The notes: generated by a model from the sequence alone, not told the origin. Shown: positions 31,271 through 40,171, counted from the stretch's first letter. The stretch is DNA of 44,633 nt from Bacillus sp. AFS015802 (GCF_002561455.1 NZ_NTUP01000015.1:119816-164448); one strand, 5' to 3'. Numbers and translations: made by a program.

Positions 31271-31978
31271 TTACAACGTCATCTTCCAACTCGATCTTGC
31301 CAGCCATTGCTCTTTCTCTTTATAATCCGGCACGAACTTCCCTACCAGCCTCCAGAAGGAGCGATCGTGGTTCAAGTGAATCATATGGCACATTTCATGG
31401 ACAACCACATAGTCGATGACATCCTGAGGGGCCATGGCCAATTTCCAGTTGAAGGTCAACTGTCTTCTTCCGTCACACGTTCCCCAGGTTGTTTGGCTGT
31501 CTGAGATGCGCACCGACCGGTGCTTGGCCTTGAATTTCTCCTGGTGAATAGAGATGCGCTTTTCTACGAGGGACTTGCACTCCCTGTAGTAAAAACGTTT
31601 CAGCGCCTGTTTGATCCGTTCCTCATCTTGCTCTTTCACATGGATATTAATCCGCCCCTCCCCAAGAGTCACATGGTCCCGGGAAATTTCAGGATTGTGA
31701 TGAACTTCAATGGGAAAGCTCTCCCCCAGATAAAGGAAAGGCTCACCATGCTGGTAACTCTTCACCTGCGGCCCATTTAAGCGCCCCTTCAATTCTTTCG
31801 ATTTCAACATTATCCTATCCCAATGATCCTCCAGCAACCGGATGACAGACTCATCTTTTGTTCCTTTAGGTGCATGGACTTCGATGTGGCCATAACTATC
31901 GATATAAATGCCGATGGACTTACGATTTTTATATTTCAAATCATAATGAATGGTTTCACCTGAATACGTATGGTTCAT
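31271..31978 (-). CDS. YgjP-like (WLM/DUF45) zinc metallopeptidase
   Basis: 235-residue protein of the YgjP/SprT-like peptidase family. The zinc-binding motif is VVVHEMCHMIHLNHDRSFW (HExxH, then a third ligand His). It is preceded by the family's SVRISDSQTTWGTCDGRRQL. Relatives are thought to cut proteins or modify them, with no defined substrate in Bacillus; cytoplasmic because no signal is present. It starts 3 nt after the DUF1456 stop codon, so translation is probably coupled. The stop leaves a 64-nt gap to the SnoaL-like gene. Confidence 0.85.
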   Translation of the reverse strand: MNHTYSGETIHYDLKYKNRKSIGIYIDSYGHIEVHAPKGTKDESVIRLLEDHWDRIMLKSKELKGRLNGPQVKSYQHGEPFLYLGESFPIEVHHNPEISRDHVTLGEGRINIHVKEQDEERIKQALKRFYYRECKSLVEKRISIHQEKFKAKHRSVRISDSQTTWGTCDGRRQLTFNWKLAMAPQDVIDYVVVHEMCHMIHLNHDRSFWRLVGKFVPDYKEKEQWLARSSWKMTL

Positions 31979-31981
31979 CTC

Positions 31982-32491
31982 TTAACCCCTATAGTTAATT
32001 GCGAGTCCTTTTAAGAAATTACGTGCATAACGATCACCGCATACCCGATAGTTCTTATGGCCTTCTCTTCGCAGGATCGCACCTAGTTCACCTTTTGTGA
32101 TCGTAACGTCTGCCAGTTCCAGGATTTCGATCATATCTTCACTTGTTAAGGAAAGAGCTATTTTCACTTTCTTAAGCAGGAGATTATTCACATGTTCATA
32201 GGATAGTGCCGGTCTCTCAGGCTGACCAGGCTTTGGTTCCTGCTTACCTCTCTTGAACGTAATAAAACCATTGAGAAAGGACTCAAACATTTCATCGTCG
32301 CAATGGATATGCTCTTCATCATCTACGCCTTCTTTAAAATCGTCTTCATCCAACGACTTCGTGAGGACCTTCAGCACTTCTTCTTTTGACAAATCAAAGC
32401 CGCCAAGTCTAAAAATTTCTACCATCTCTGTATTTTTTATATCGAGAGCGTAACGCAATCGAATGAGAATATCGTTATTATCAAGATTCAT
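31982..32491 (-). CDS. DUF1456 (YehS-like) protein
   Basis: 169-residue soluble protein with two copies of the DUF1456 helical unit. The first (about residues 1-70) starts NNDILIRLRYALDIKNTEMV; the second (about 95-160) has VNNLLLKKVKIALSLTSEDM, followed by VTITKGELGAILRREGHKNY. YehS-like proteins have no known function. The ATG at 32491 has a near-perfect AGGAGG 8 nt upstream, which decides the start over the upstream ATG at 32518. It is coupled to the YgjP-like peptidase. Confidence 0.88.
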   Translation of the reverse strand: MNLDNNDILIRLRYALDIKNTEMVEIFRLGGFDLSKEEVLKVLTKSLDEDDFKEGVDDEEHIHCDDEMFESFLNGFITFKRGKQEPKPGQPERPALSYEHVNNLLLKKVKIALSLTSEDMIEILELADVTITKGELGAILRREGHKNYRVCGDRYARNFLKGLAINYRG

Positions 32492-32629
32492 CTGAAAACC
32501 TCCTGGGTTTTGGCACATTATTAAATCATTAGCTTACCATTTTAAGTTGAGAAATAGAAGCCTGCATTTCTACATGTCAGGGCCATTCCGTCCATAACAC
32601 AGTTGATGATGGCTGTTTAAGGAAACAAA

Positions 32630-32642
32630 AGGTCCGTCCCTC
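32630..32642. repeat. Half copy g of the GGGACGGACC repeat
   Basis: A single arm (AGGTCCGTCCCTC) directly abutting the stop codon of the sensor kinase gene (TGA, then GGGACGGACC on the minus strand). No complementary arm is found downstream, so no hairpin can form. Confidence 0.75.
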
Positions 32643-33834
32643 AAGATGCGATCGGGAATTGAAGGGTTACAGTTGTGCCTTTATCAGGTGTGCTGTCAAA
32701 TAGAATTTTACCGTTGAATTTCTCTACGATATTAAAGCATATCATAAGGCCGAGTCCGGTTCCTTTGCTTTTTAAAGAGTAGAACGGGGTACCGAGGTTA
32801 GCAAGTTCTTCTTTCGTCATCCCTTTGCCGTTATCTGTAATCCGCATGATGACATAGCCCTTTTCTTTATGAACTTTAACGGAAACGGTTCCGGTATCCC
32901 GGGATGCCTCAATTGCGTTTTTGATCAAATTAATGAACAATTGCTTCATCTCGATGGAATTGGCAAAGACGTTACATTCCTTACCCACGTGAAGATGGAT
33001 GCTATTATCATTCAATAAACCGTACATTGTGAGGAGCTCCGTGACATCCATAAGAACAGTCTCCACATCGATCTTCTGCACCTTCTCTACAGAATCAGGC
33101 TTTGAGATACTCAGGAATTCAGAGATGACGTGCTCTGCCGTATCAAGCTCATTGATCATAAGGGGAAAATTCTGCTTTTGACTGAGTGCTTCATCTTCTG
33201 CATAGTACTGCAAAAACCCTTTGACGACGGTCAGGGGATTCCTTATTTCGTGTGCGACAGCAGCCGCCAGCTGTCCCGTCGTTCTCATCCGTTCTGCCTG
33301 CTGTACCTGCTCATAATACAACCGCTGCTTCTGCATGCGAAGATCTGTTAAATGGAAGATAAAGTACAGCAGGATCTGACTGGCGATGAAGTTCACCACA
33401 TTCCCTGTCATATCTATATATATGTAGGGGTAGAATTGACCTTTATCTATCCATCCAATATAACTAAAAGTAAAGGCAATGAAACCTATATTTAGTACGA
33501 GAGAAAAGAAGAAGAGCTTTTTGTCAAAAAACAAAATGGAAAAGGCCGGGATGAAGCAAAGTAAAACGAAATCCGACCATGTTTCCGGGTAAAGATAAAA
33601 CAACGTATAAAAATACCCTGTTGAGGATATCACCGTCATGTACCTCAACCAGGTATTCTCATATCGGGGATATAGAAGCAGACAGGTAGAAATGACGATG
33701 ACCATCACACCATGGATCACAAATCTTGAATTAAACGGGTTATCAATCACCAGTCCTGCCACCATCAATAAGATAATAAACGAAATAATCATATAATAAT
33801 ATTTTTTATGTAACCGATCATGGAATTCTTTCAT
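32641..33834 (-). CDS. Membrane sensor histidine kinase, sporulation-kinase-like
   Basis: 397-residue kinase. The N-terminal third has five or six membrane segments (about residues 12-160) with short loops. The dimerisation/phosphoacceptor box AAVAHEIRNPLTVVKGFLQY (His in HEIRNP) resembles the H-box of the Bacillus sporulation kinases KinA-KinE. The ATPase domain has LFINLIKNAIEAS (N box), ITDNGKGM (G1) and GTGLGL (G2). No response regulator gene is adjacent, so it is an orphan kinase that may feed Spo0F or another free regulator; this is inferred from H-box resemblance. The stop codon abuts half copy g of the hairpin repeat. Confidence 0.88.
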   Translation of the reverse strand: MKEFHDRLHKKYYYMIISFIILLMVAGLVIDNPFNSRFVIHGVMVIVISTCLLLYPRYENTWLRYMTVISSTGYFYTLFYLYPETWSDFVLLCFIPAFSILFFDKKLFFFSLVLNIGFIAFTFSYIGWIDKGQFYPYIYIDMTGNVVNFIASQILLYFIFHLTDLRMQKQRLYYEQVQQAERMRTTGQLAAAVAHEIRNPLTVVKGFLQYYAEDEALSQKQNFPLMINELDTAEHVISEFLSISKPDSVEKVQKIDVETVLMDVTELLTMYGLLNDNSIHLHVGKECNVFANSIEMKQLFINLIKNAIEASRDTGTVSVKVHKEKGYVIMRITDNGKGMTKEELANLGTPFYSLKSKGTGLGLMICFNIVEKFNGKILFDSTPDKGTTVTLQFPIAS

Positions 33835-33921
33835 TATAATCTCCTACTAGTAATCTACAATTCTCCCATTCAATGACAGGATATTGTAACTATCTTACAA
33901 AAATAAACGAAAGTCAATGCC

Positions 33922-33932
33922 GGCCCGTCCCT
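33922..33932. repeat. Half copy h of the repeat (one mismatch)
   Basis: GGCCCGTCCCT lies between the sensor kinase promoter region and the terminator of the HAD gene. It has the same orientation as half copy g. The second arm is missing; likely a decayed copy. Confidence 0.45.
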
Positions 33933-33942
33933 GAAGACGTGA

Positions 33943-33982
33943 AAAAAGGTCAAAAAATCAACCAAGATTCTTTGACCTTTTT
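33943..33982. terminator. Terminator of the HAD phosphatase gene
   Basis: Stem AAAAAGGTCAAA / TTTGACCTTTTT (33943-33954 and 33971-33982), A- and T-flanked, 7 nt after the stop of the HAD gene. Confidence 0.85.
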
Positions 33983-33989
33983 CATATAG

Positions 33990-34607
33990 TCAGAACATGT
34001 CCAATAGCTCTTCAAATGATTCGATCTTATATTCGTAAGTACCCGCTTGCCCGAACCCATATGCTGCATAGACAAAGGGAATCCCGGCATCTTTGGCTGC
34101 TTTTTGATCTCCTTCTGTATCGCCTACATATACAGCTTTCTTTAAGTTATTCCGCTCCATGATAAGTTTGATGTTCTCGCTTTTTGAAAGTCCAGTCCTT
34201 CCTGGATTTTCATAATCGATAAAATGCTTATCCAGACCGTGAAAGGCATAGAAGGATTCGATATAGCCGTCCTGGCAGTTGCTGACGATAAACAGTTTAT
34301 ATTTCTTAGACAACTCGATTAGGACGTCCTCAACATGATCATATAACCGGCCGCCACGTTCACGCAGGTGGGGAATTTCATGTTGGGAAAGCTCTTTCAA
34401 AAGCTGCTCCCTTCCTTCTTCATCTAACTCAGGAAACAATATTTTACCAATCTCCTTTATTTGAAGCCCCATGGTCCCTTCCAGATGATCCCTCGTAATA
34501 CCATGCTGCACACGCCTATTCCCTAAGATGACCTTATTCCATGCTTCAAGCACAGAATCAATCGGGTCCCACAGTGTTCCGTCAAGATCGAAAATGATGC
34601 TGTCCAT
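33990..34607 (-). CDS. HAD-family hydrolase (phosphoglycolate-phosphatase-like)
   Basis: 205-residue HAD phosphatase. Motif I is IIFDLDGTLWDP (nucleophile Asp), motif II LFIVSNCQDGYIE, motif III Lys in GLSKSENIK, and motif IV AVYVGDTEGDQKAAKDAG. The helical cap (about residues 15-80) is of class C1, as in phosphoglycolate phosphatase and beta-phosphoglucomutase. The substrate is not determined. GGAGGG precedes the ATG. It ends in its own terminator. Confidence 0.88.
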   Translation of the reverse strand: MDSIIFDLDGTLWDPIDSVLEAWNKVILGNRRVQHGITRDHLEGTMGLQIKEIGKILFPELDEEGREQLLKELSQHEIPHLRERGGRLYDHVEDVLIELSKKYKLFIVSNCQDGYIESFYAFHGLDKHFIDYENPGRTGLSKSENIKLIMERNNLKKAVYVGDTEGDQKAAKDAGIPFVYAAYGFGQAGTYEYKIESFEELLDMF

Positions 34608-34761
34608 TCGAGAATCCCTCCAAATCCTTCACCTTTTTCTGTATGGTATAAAATTACATTTCATACGAGTCTAGTATATCAAAATATGATGGACAACGTT
34701 TGCTTCCCTGTTTCATTCCATCATGCCTCTAACTCATTTTTAAGCGGGATCGGAATTCTTC

Positions 34762-35301
34762 CTAGTTCTTAAGGATCTTCATCTCATTGACCGGCCAATA
34801 CACAATATTCGTTGTCCCCACTACCTTATCGATCGGAACCGAACCGATTTGACGACTATCCTTGCTGTATCTCCTATTATCTCCCATGACGAATAACTCG
34901 CCCTCGGGAACCGTTCGTTGTCGAACCGGTGTATCCTCCAAGGTAAAGTCAGGGGTCAATGCCCCCATCACCATTTGTTTTTGGTTTTCAAGGTATGGTT
35001 CATCATAAGGTTTGCCATTTATGTACAGCTTATCGTTTTTATACTCAATACGGTCACCCGGCAGTCCGATTACACGTTTAATATAATCCTCCTTTTCGGT
35101 TGCGTGGAATACGATAATATCAAAGCGCTCCGGTTTATCCATCTTGTTTACAATCATCCGGTCATGATTGAGTAAAGTCGTGTTCATCGAAGCTCCCTCT
35201 ACCACTATGGGAACCACGATAAAGGAGCGAATCAATACAGCTAATACGATCCCTATCAACAGGGGTTGAGCCCAGCCGATTATGCTACTTTTGCTTTTCA
35301 A
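34762..35301 (-). CDS. lepB: Type I signal peptidase
   Basis: 179-residue membrane-bound signal peptidase of the short Bacillus (SipS/SipT) type. One N-terminal membrane anchor (about residues 10-32) is followed by the catalytic Ser-38 in VEGASMNTTL and Lys-75 in DYIKRVIGLPGD. The conserved MGDNRRYSKDSR and IGSVPIDKVVG boxes follow. It cuts signal peptides of secreted proteins on the outer face of the membrane. Bacillaceae usually have several copies. TTG start with AAGGATG 5-9 nt upstream. It stands alone. Confidence 0.92.
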   Translation of the reverse strand: MKSKSSIIGWAQPLLIGIVLAVLIRSFIVVPIVVEGASMNTTLLNHDRMIVNKMDKPERFDIIVFHATEKEDYIKRVIGLPGDRIEYKNDKLYINGKPYDEPYLENQKQMVMGALTPDFTLEDTPVRQRTVPEGELFVMGDNRRYSKDSRQIGSVPIDKVVGTTNIVYWPVNEMKILKN

Positions 35302-35409
35302 CGTTTCATCCTTCCCCTCTCTTGTAAACTCACAATCTTTTGCCGCAACACCGCTTTATTTTAACATACAATCCCTGATATACATCATTCATAAAAAGAA
35401 TTCAAAGCC

Positions 35410-35442
35410 AAAAAGGATGCAGAACCAAGCAGACTCCGCATC
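35410..35442 (-). terminator. Terminator of the ferritin-like/cupin gene
   Basis: Imperfect hairpin (GATGCGGA against TTCTGCATC) followed on the minus strand by TTTTTGG, about 20 nt after the stop codon. Confidence 0.6.
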
Positions 35443-35461
35443 TATTTTGGGCTCCGTATTT

Positions 35462-36364
35462 TCAGTACCGAGCATGCCCTTCCTCAGCAGCAATGGCGTC
35501 AGCCTTGGTTACATGGACCGTACCCCGCGGATGCTGTGGAGGTGCATAAATCGAGTACAGCTTGATAGGGGTATTCCCGGTATTGATGACATTATGCCAC
35601 GTTCCCGCCGGAATCATGATGGCAAAGTCCTGCTTCACCCTTTTTTCATACGTTAAGTTATCTTGACGATCACCCATTCGGACAATTCCTTCCCCTTGCT
35701 CTAAACGCAGGAACTGATCAATATTCGGGTGGATCTCCAATCCAATATCTTCCCCGGGGTTGATGCTCATCAAAGTGACCTGCAAATGTTCTCCTGTCCA
35801 TAAAGCCGTACGAAAGGTGTCATTCTGAACGGTGGCTTCATCAATATTCAAAGAATAAGGATTTGGTCCATAATCCTTTGATATCACCCTGCTCTCCTCC
35901 GCTGCTCGCAGCGCACCTAATCTTCCTGCATGCTCCCATTCATCCCTGCACGTGTTCACTAAGATCTCATATGCTGCGGAATGCTGTGCCTGCATGCTGC
36001 AGATACGGAACTGCTCATAATCCGCCAATTCCGTTTCATACCCTCTCTGAAGTCCCTCCCGATAAGAATGAAACGGAATCCTTTCCACCTGATAAACCGG
36101 CTGTGTGTCAGTGAGGGAAGTATATAAATTTGTCAACTCCCACCAATGTCTCTGCTCATCTTCCATCATTCTCATAAGATCCTGACGGTCGTCTGGATTC
36201 GGTGCAACACCGGCCAATCGATTATATAAATCAACAGTAGAGGCCTTCCTGCTGATACCATTAAGCAGGGCATTCACAAAATGCTGAGGATTATCCCCGC
36301 TTCTTGTGGACATAGGTGTATAAGGGTGTGCCTGATATGAATAGGTAATCGGTAAATTGTACAT
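35462..36364 (-). CDS. Ferritin-like domain fused to a cupin
   Basis: 300-residue protein with two parts. Residues about 30-165 form a helical domain with metal-ligand-like residues: MEDEQRHWWELTNLY (ExxxH type) and CRDEWEHAGRLGALRAAEES, as in ferritin/rubrerythrin-like bundles. Residues about 195-290 form a cupin barrel: motif 1 is GLEIHPNIDQFLRLEQGEG (His-Pro-Asn replacing HxH) and motif 2 is IPAGTWHNVINTGNTP. The cupin part resembles proteins with an HPxxDQF motif seen in Bacillus. The fusion suggests metal- or oxygen-related chemistry, but no activity is known. GAAGGGA 9 nt before the ATG at 36364 decides the start. Confidence 0.75.
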   Translation of the reverse strand: MYNLPITYSYQAHPYTPMSTRSGDNPQHFVNALLNGISRKASTVDLYNRLAGVAPNPDDRQDLMRMMEDEQRHWWELTNLYTSLTDTQPVYQVERIPFHSYREGLQRGYETELADYEQFRICSMQAQHSAAYEILVNTCRDEWEHAGRLGALRAAEESRVISKDYGPNPYSLNIDEATVQNDTFRTALWTGEHLQVTLMSINPGEDIGLEIHPNIDQFLRLEQGEGIVRMGDRQDNLTYEKRVKQDFAIMIPAGTWHNVINTGNTPIKLYSIYAPPQHPRGTVHVTKADAIAAEEGHARY

Positions 36365-36463
36365 CGTGATCAATCCCTTCTGATTTTTACCACGATATCA
36401 TATGCGCGGTTTCAGGAGTTGTGCATATGCCCATTTTCTCTGAATGGCTTTTTTCACGATGTT

Positions 36464-37765
36464 TTACTCTACTAAATATCTTTTTCCTTTTGCCACGTAC
36501 TCTCCCATTATGAAAGGTGGGACAAGATTTCCTCCTGTTGCCCATACTAAGTGAGTCGCTTTGGCGGATTTGACTTGAAGCATTGTAAGATGCTTCTGTA
36601 CGGAAGGCATTGTTGGTCCGATCATACCGGCAAGCGCAGATGGTTCAAGTGTGATCGATTCTGACGTTTGTAAAAGGGCAAGCATCTTGAACAGGTTTTC
36701 ATCGGTGACTGTATATATCCCGTTCACCAGCTTTTCCACCATTTTTCCTGCAAGGGCTGATGGACGTCCCACTGCCAATCCATCAGCCTCGGTACGATTG
36801 CATAATCCGATGTCTTTAACAGAAATGTTTTCATGCTCTCCAGTTGCAAGCCCCAGGAGCATGCTTGGGGATTGCACGGGTTCTGCAAAATAGCAATGAA
36901 CATGTTCACCGAATACATGTTTCAAACCATATGTGACCCCACCGGGACCCCCGCCCACCCCGCACGGTAAGTACACAATCAACGGATGTTCCCGGTCCAC
37001 TTTTATCCCCTCACTGTCAAACTGTTCCCTGAGCCTTACGGCAGCGACCGCATAGCCCATAAAAAGGTCCTTTGAATTTTCATCATCTATGAAAAAACAG
37101 TGGGGATCCTTCCTGCACTGCTCTCTCCCTTTTGTGACAGCATGGGAGAAATCTTGTTCATGCTCGATAACAAGCACTCCCTTGTCTCGAAGGAGATCCT
37201 TCTTCCATTGTTTCGCATCCCGGGACATATGGACGGTCACCTTAAACCCGAGGGCGGCCCCCATGATCCCGATACTTAAACCAAGATTCCCCGTTGAGCC
37301 TACAGAAATGGAATATCGGGAAAATAATTTCTTGAATCTGTCATTTGCCATCATAGAATAGTCGTCTGTCTCTTTCATCCACTTTTGTTCAAGAGCGACC
37401 GTTTCAGCCAGTTTTAATACTTCATAAATGCCGCCCCTCGCTTTAATCGAACCTGCAATCGGAAGCTCATTGTCACATTTCAGGATTAACTGCCCATGTA
37501 TCGTCGATTTCTTATAATCCTGAAGTGCTGTTTGCATGTTTGCAAGGTGTTTGAGGGGGGACTCGATGATTCCGTTTTCCATTTCCGGGAATACCTGTTT
37601 CAGATAAGGAGCAAAACGGGTGAGACGATTCTCCGCTTCGACGATATCCTGCATCCCTTTCCCTGAAGGGATGCAGGCTTCCAGGGAAGGATTCGCCCAA
37701 AACGTTTCTTTAGAGCTTTTTAAATCTGAAAACAAGTCCGGAGCGAGGTGAAAACTATTTTCCAT
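36464..37765 (-). CDS. dsdA: D-serine dehydratase
   Basis: 433-residue PLP enzyme that turns D-serine into pyruvate and ammonia. PLP lysine is Lys-108 in LPIAGSIKARGG; the phosphate-binding loop is SVGSTGNLGLSIG; CGVGGGPGGVTYGL and FAEPVQSPSMLLGL match DsdA. Length is typical. The protein probably removes toxic D-serine and uses it as a carbon and nitrogen source. It is transcribed divergently from a DUF1445 gene, leaving a 126-nt promoter region; no dsdC-type regulator is adjacent. Start has AGGAGG 11 nt upstream. Confidence 0.92.
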   Translation of the reverse strand: MENSFHLAPDLFSDLKSSKETFWANPSLEACIPSGKGMQDIVEAENRLTRFAPYLKQVFPEMENGIIESPLKHLANMQTALQDYKKSTIHGQLILKCDNELPIAGSIKARGGIYEVLKLAETVALEQKWMKETDDYSMMANDRFKKLFSRYSISVGSTGNLGLSIGIMGAALGFKVTVHMSRDAKQWKKDLLRDKGVLVIEHEQDFSHAVTKGREQCRKDPHCFFIDDENSKDLFMGYAVAAVRLREQFDSEGIKVDREHPLIVYLPCGVGGGPGGVTYGLKHVFGEHVHCYFAEPVQSPSMLLGLATGEHENISVKDIGLCNRTEADGLAVGRPSALAGKMVEKLVNGIYTVTDENLFKMLALLQTSESITLEPSALAGMIGPTMPSVQKHLTMLQVKSAKATHLVWATGGNLVPPFIMGEYVAKGKRYLVE

Positions 37766-37891
37766 AAGGGGGGATTCCTCCTAAAGCAACTAGATGATTA
37801 CTGCTAACGTAACACAAATATGGTTGGATGATATGATAAAATGATAAAGATTCTTCAGATAATTATAAATATATAAGAGGAGCCTGATTCC

Positions 37892-38668
37892 ATGATACCT
37901 TCAGAACTAAGATCCAATATCCGAAACGGAAAGCACCAAGCCCATACCTCAGGCTTCTGTCAGGACTACGTACAAGCCAACCTGGTTGTCCTTCCGAAAG
38001 AATACGCCTTTGATTTTTTATTATTCACCATGCGCAACCCAAAATCCTGCCCGATCATCGAAGTGCTTGAACCAGGACAATTTCAATCGAGATATGCCCA
38101 GGATTCCGATATTCGTACTGACATCCCTATGTACCATGTGTATAAACATGGGCAATTGATTGAGAAAAAACAGCGGATCGATGAGCTGTGGAGGGATGAT
38201 CTTGTCAGCTTCCTCATCGGATGCAGTTTCACATTTGAAAGCCGGCTCATCAAGGGGGGCATACCTATTCGTCATATAGAGGAAAATAAAAATGTAGCGA
38301 TGTATAAAACCAACCTCCAGACAAATAAAGCGGGTGTATTTGAAGGCCCGATGATCGTATCCATGAGACCCGTACCCGATTCACTCGTACAAAAAGCGGC
38401 GGACATCACCTCATTATTTCCCAAGATGCACGGGGCCCCTGTGCATATCGGTGACCCGGCTGAAATTGGAATACATGACATCACACAACCCGATTATGGT
38501 GACTTTGTGGGAATCAGAGAAGGAGAGACTCCTATCTTCTGGGCATGCGGAGTAACACCTCAATCAGTGGCACTTCATGCGAAGGTACCATACATGTTGA
38601 CTCATTCCCCAGGCTGCATGTTCGTGACAGACTGGAAAAATGATGAGTATTTGAAGGAAGAGAAATAA
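37892..38668 (+). CDS. DUF1445 (YcsI-type) putative hydro-lyase
   Basis: 258-residue member of the YcsI/DUF1445 family. It has the characteristic HTSGFCQDYVQANLVVLPKE and FLIGCSFTFESRLI, then KTNLQTNKAGVFEGPMIVSM, DITQPDYGDFVGI and FWACGVTPQ. Members are called D-glutamate cyclases or hydro-lyases; in mammals a related domain makes 5-oxo-D-proline from D-glutamate. Position next to dsdA supports a D-amino-acid role. GAGGAG 10 nt before the ATG gives the start. The gene ends 4 nt before repeat copy f. Confidence 0.88.
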   Translation: MIPSELRSNIRNGKHQAHTSGFCQDYVQANLVVLPKEYAFDFLLFTMRNPKSCPIIEVLEPGQFQSRYAQDSDIRTDIPMYHVYKHGQLIEKKQRIDELWRDDLVSFLIGCSFTFESRLIKGGIPIRHIEENKNVAMYKTNLQTNKAGVFEGPMIVSMRPVPDSLVQKAADITSLFPKMHGAPVHIGDPAEIGIHDITQPDYGDFVGIREGETPIFWACGVTPQSVALHAKVPYMLTHSPGCMFVTDWKNDEYLKEEK

Positions 38669-38671
38669 GAA

Positions 38672-38715
38672 GAGGGACGGACCTTCTGCTTATAAAAGCT
38701 GAAGGTCCGTCCCTC
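38672..38715. repeat. GGGACGGACC hairpin repeat, copy f (terminator)
   Basis: Arms 38672-38686 and 38701-38715 (15 bp perfect) with a 14-nt loop, between the convergent DUF1445 and MFS genes (4 and 13 nt from their stop codons). Bidirectional terminator. Confidence 0.9.
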
Positions 38716-38727
38716 CTTGATCACTTA

Positions 38728-40146
38728 TTATTGTGCACCACTTCTAACCTTTCCGGGTCGGCCGCTTTTTATGAAAAAGGAGAGCATAAGTCCTGCAATG
38801 GCTGTAATACCGGCAACGATGAATGAGACGTTGACTCCATGAATCATCCCTTCAAGCCCTTTGGAAGGTTCTGCACTGGTTGTCATCACTGTTACGAGAA
38901 GAGCAGTTCCAACGGCACCTGAGACTTGTCTCATCGTGTTATTCATGGCCGTACCGTGTGGAATCAGGCTTCTGTCCAGCTGGTTCAGCCCCGCGGTAGT
39001 CACCGGCATCATGACCATGGCCACACCGAACATCCTGATGGCATTGACAATCGCGAGATACATGAACGTTGTGTCAGCCGATAAATTCGTAAACATAAAA
39101 GTCGTGATCGTCAGAATCGAAAGCCCGATGATGGCAAGCCACCGTGCACCGAATTTATCAAAGATCCTTCCGGTAATAGGGTTCATTAACCCCATCAAGA
39201 GCGCCCCGGGCAGGAGCATAAGTCCCGATTCAAAGGCCGAGAATCCAAGCATATTCTGCATGAGAAGAGGAAGTACGGTCGCAGCTCCGATCATTGCGAT
39301 GAATACAACCATCCCAAGAACGGTCGTTAGCGTGAACATCTTATTTTGGAACACGCGGAATTCCAGGATCGGCTGCTTGAGCTTAAATTGTCTGGTGATG
39401 AACCAGAAAAGCGCCACGCCTCCTATGATCATCGAGATAACAACTTGAAAACTTCCCCACCCTTGACTGCCTGCAATACTGAATCCATATAATAAGCCTC
39501 CAAAGCCAAGGGAAGACAGGATGATGGAAAGGATATCGAGTTTCGGATACGTTTGTTTGGTCACGTTCTTTAAAATGAAATAGGCGACGATAAAATCAAT
39601 GATGACAATCGGTAAAATCACATAGAATAAACTTCTCCATGGGAATTGTTCAACCAGCCATCCCGAAAGCGTCGGACCGATTGCCGGAGCGAAGGAAATG
39701 ACAAGTCCGAACATCCCCATGGCCGCTCCCCTTTTTTCCACAGGATAGATAAGAAAAAGGATGGTTTGCATGAGAGGCATGATGATACCGGCTCCCGATG
39801 CCTGTATGACTCTTCCTACCATTAAGAAACCGAAGTTTGGTGCAATGGCACAAATGAGCGTACCCCCTGCAAACAATCCCATCGCACTTAAAAACAGCGC
39901 TCTCGTCGTGAATCGTTCAATAAGGAATGCCGTAATCGGAATCATGACTCCGTTGACAAGCATGAAGATGGACGTAAGCCATTGGGCGGTACTCGCATCA
40001 AGATCCAGATCGCTCATGATATGAGGGAGAGCCGTCCCTAATAAGGTTTGGTTAAGAATAGCTGCGAATGCCCCTGAAATCAGGACGATGAGCAACGGTG
40101 TTTTATTAAAACTTTCGGATTGAGTATCAGTGTCTCTGCTTTTCAT
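38728..40146 (-). CDS. MFS drug efflux protein, 14-span DHA2 (EmrB/QacA) type
   Basis: 472-residue transporter. The N-terminal helix has GAFAAILNQTLLGTALPHIM and the antiporter motif region GRVIQASGAGIIMPLMQTIL with GPTLSGWLVEQFPWRSLFY, standard for the DHA2 family. The overall sequence resembles the Bacillus LmrB/Mdr pumps, exporters of lincomycin and other drugs by proton exchange. The TetR-type gene just upstream, on the same strand, with two operator copies, is probably its regulator. It ends at repeat copy f. Confidence 0.9.
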   Translation of the reverse strand: MKSRDTDTQSESFNKTPLLIVLISGAFAAILNQTLLGTALPHIMSDLDLDASTAQWLTSIFMLVNGVMIPITAFLIERFTTRALFLSAMGLFAGGTLICAIAPNFGFLMVGRVIQASGAGIIMPLMQTILFLIYPVEKRGAAMGMFGLVISFAPAIGPTLSGWLVEQFPWRSLFYVILPIVIIDFIVAYFILKNVTKQTYPKLDILSIILSSLGFGGLLYGFSIAGSQGWGSFQVVISMIIGGVALFWFITRQFKLKQPILEFRVFQNKMFTLTTVLGMVVFIAMIGAATVLPLLMQNMLGFSAFESGLMLLPGALLMGLMNPITGRIFDKFGARWLAIIGLSILTITTFMFTNLSADTTFMYLAIVNAIRMFGVAMVMMPVTTAGLNQLDRSLIPHGTAMNNTMRQVSGAVGTALLVTVMTTSAEPSKGLEGMIHGVNVSFIVAGITAIAGLMLSFFIKSGRPGKVRSGAQ

Positions 40147-40171
40147 GTTCTCCCTTCTTTCTTTGAAATGA

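Noticed and set aside
32630..33932. Half copies g and h as ends of a composite element carrying the sensor kinase
   Set aside because: Both half copies are in the same orientation, and h has a mismatch; no target duplication is seen. Decayed single arms are simpler.
12115..38715. The hairpin repeats as a CRISPR array
   Set aside because: Copies are kilobases apart at gene ends, palindromic, and have no regular spacers or cas genes.
38861..39448. 195-codon frame antisense to the MFS gene
   Set aside because: No ribosome site or recognised family; the opposite strand encodes a clear transporter.
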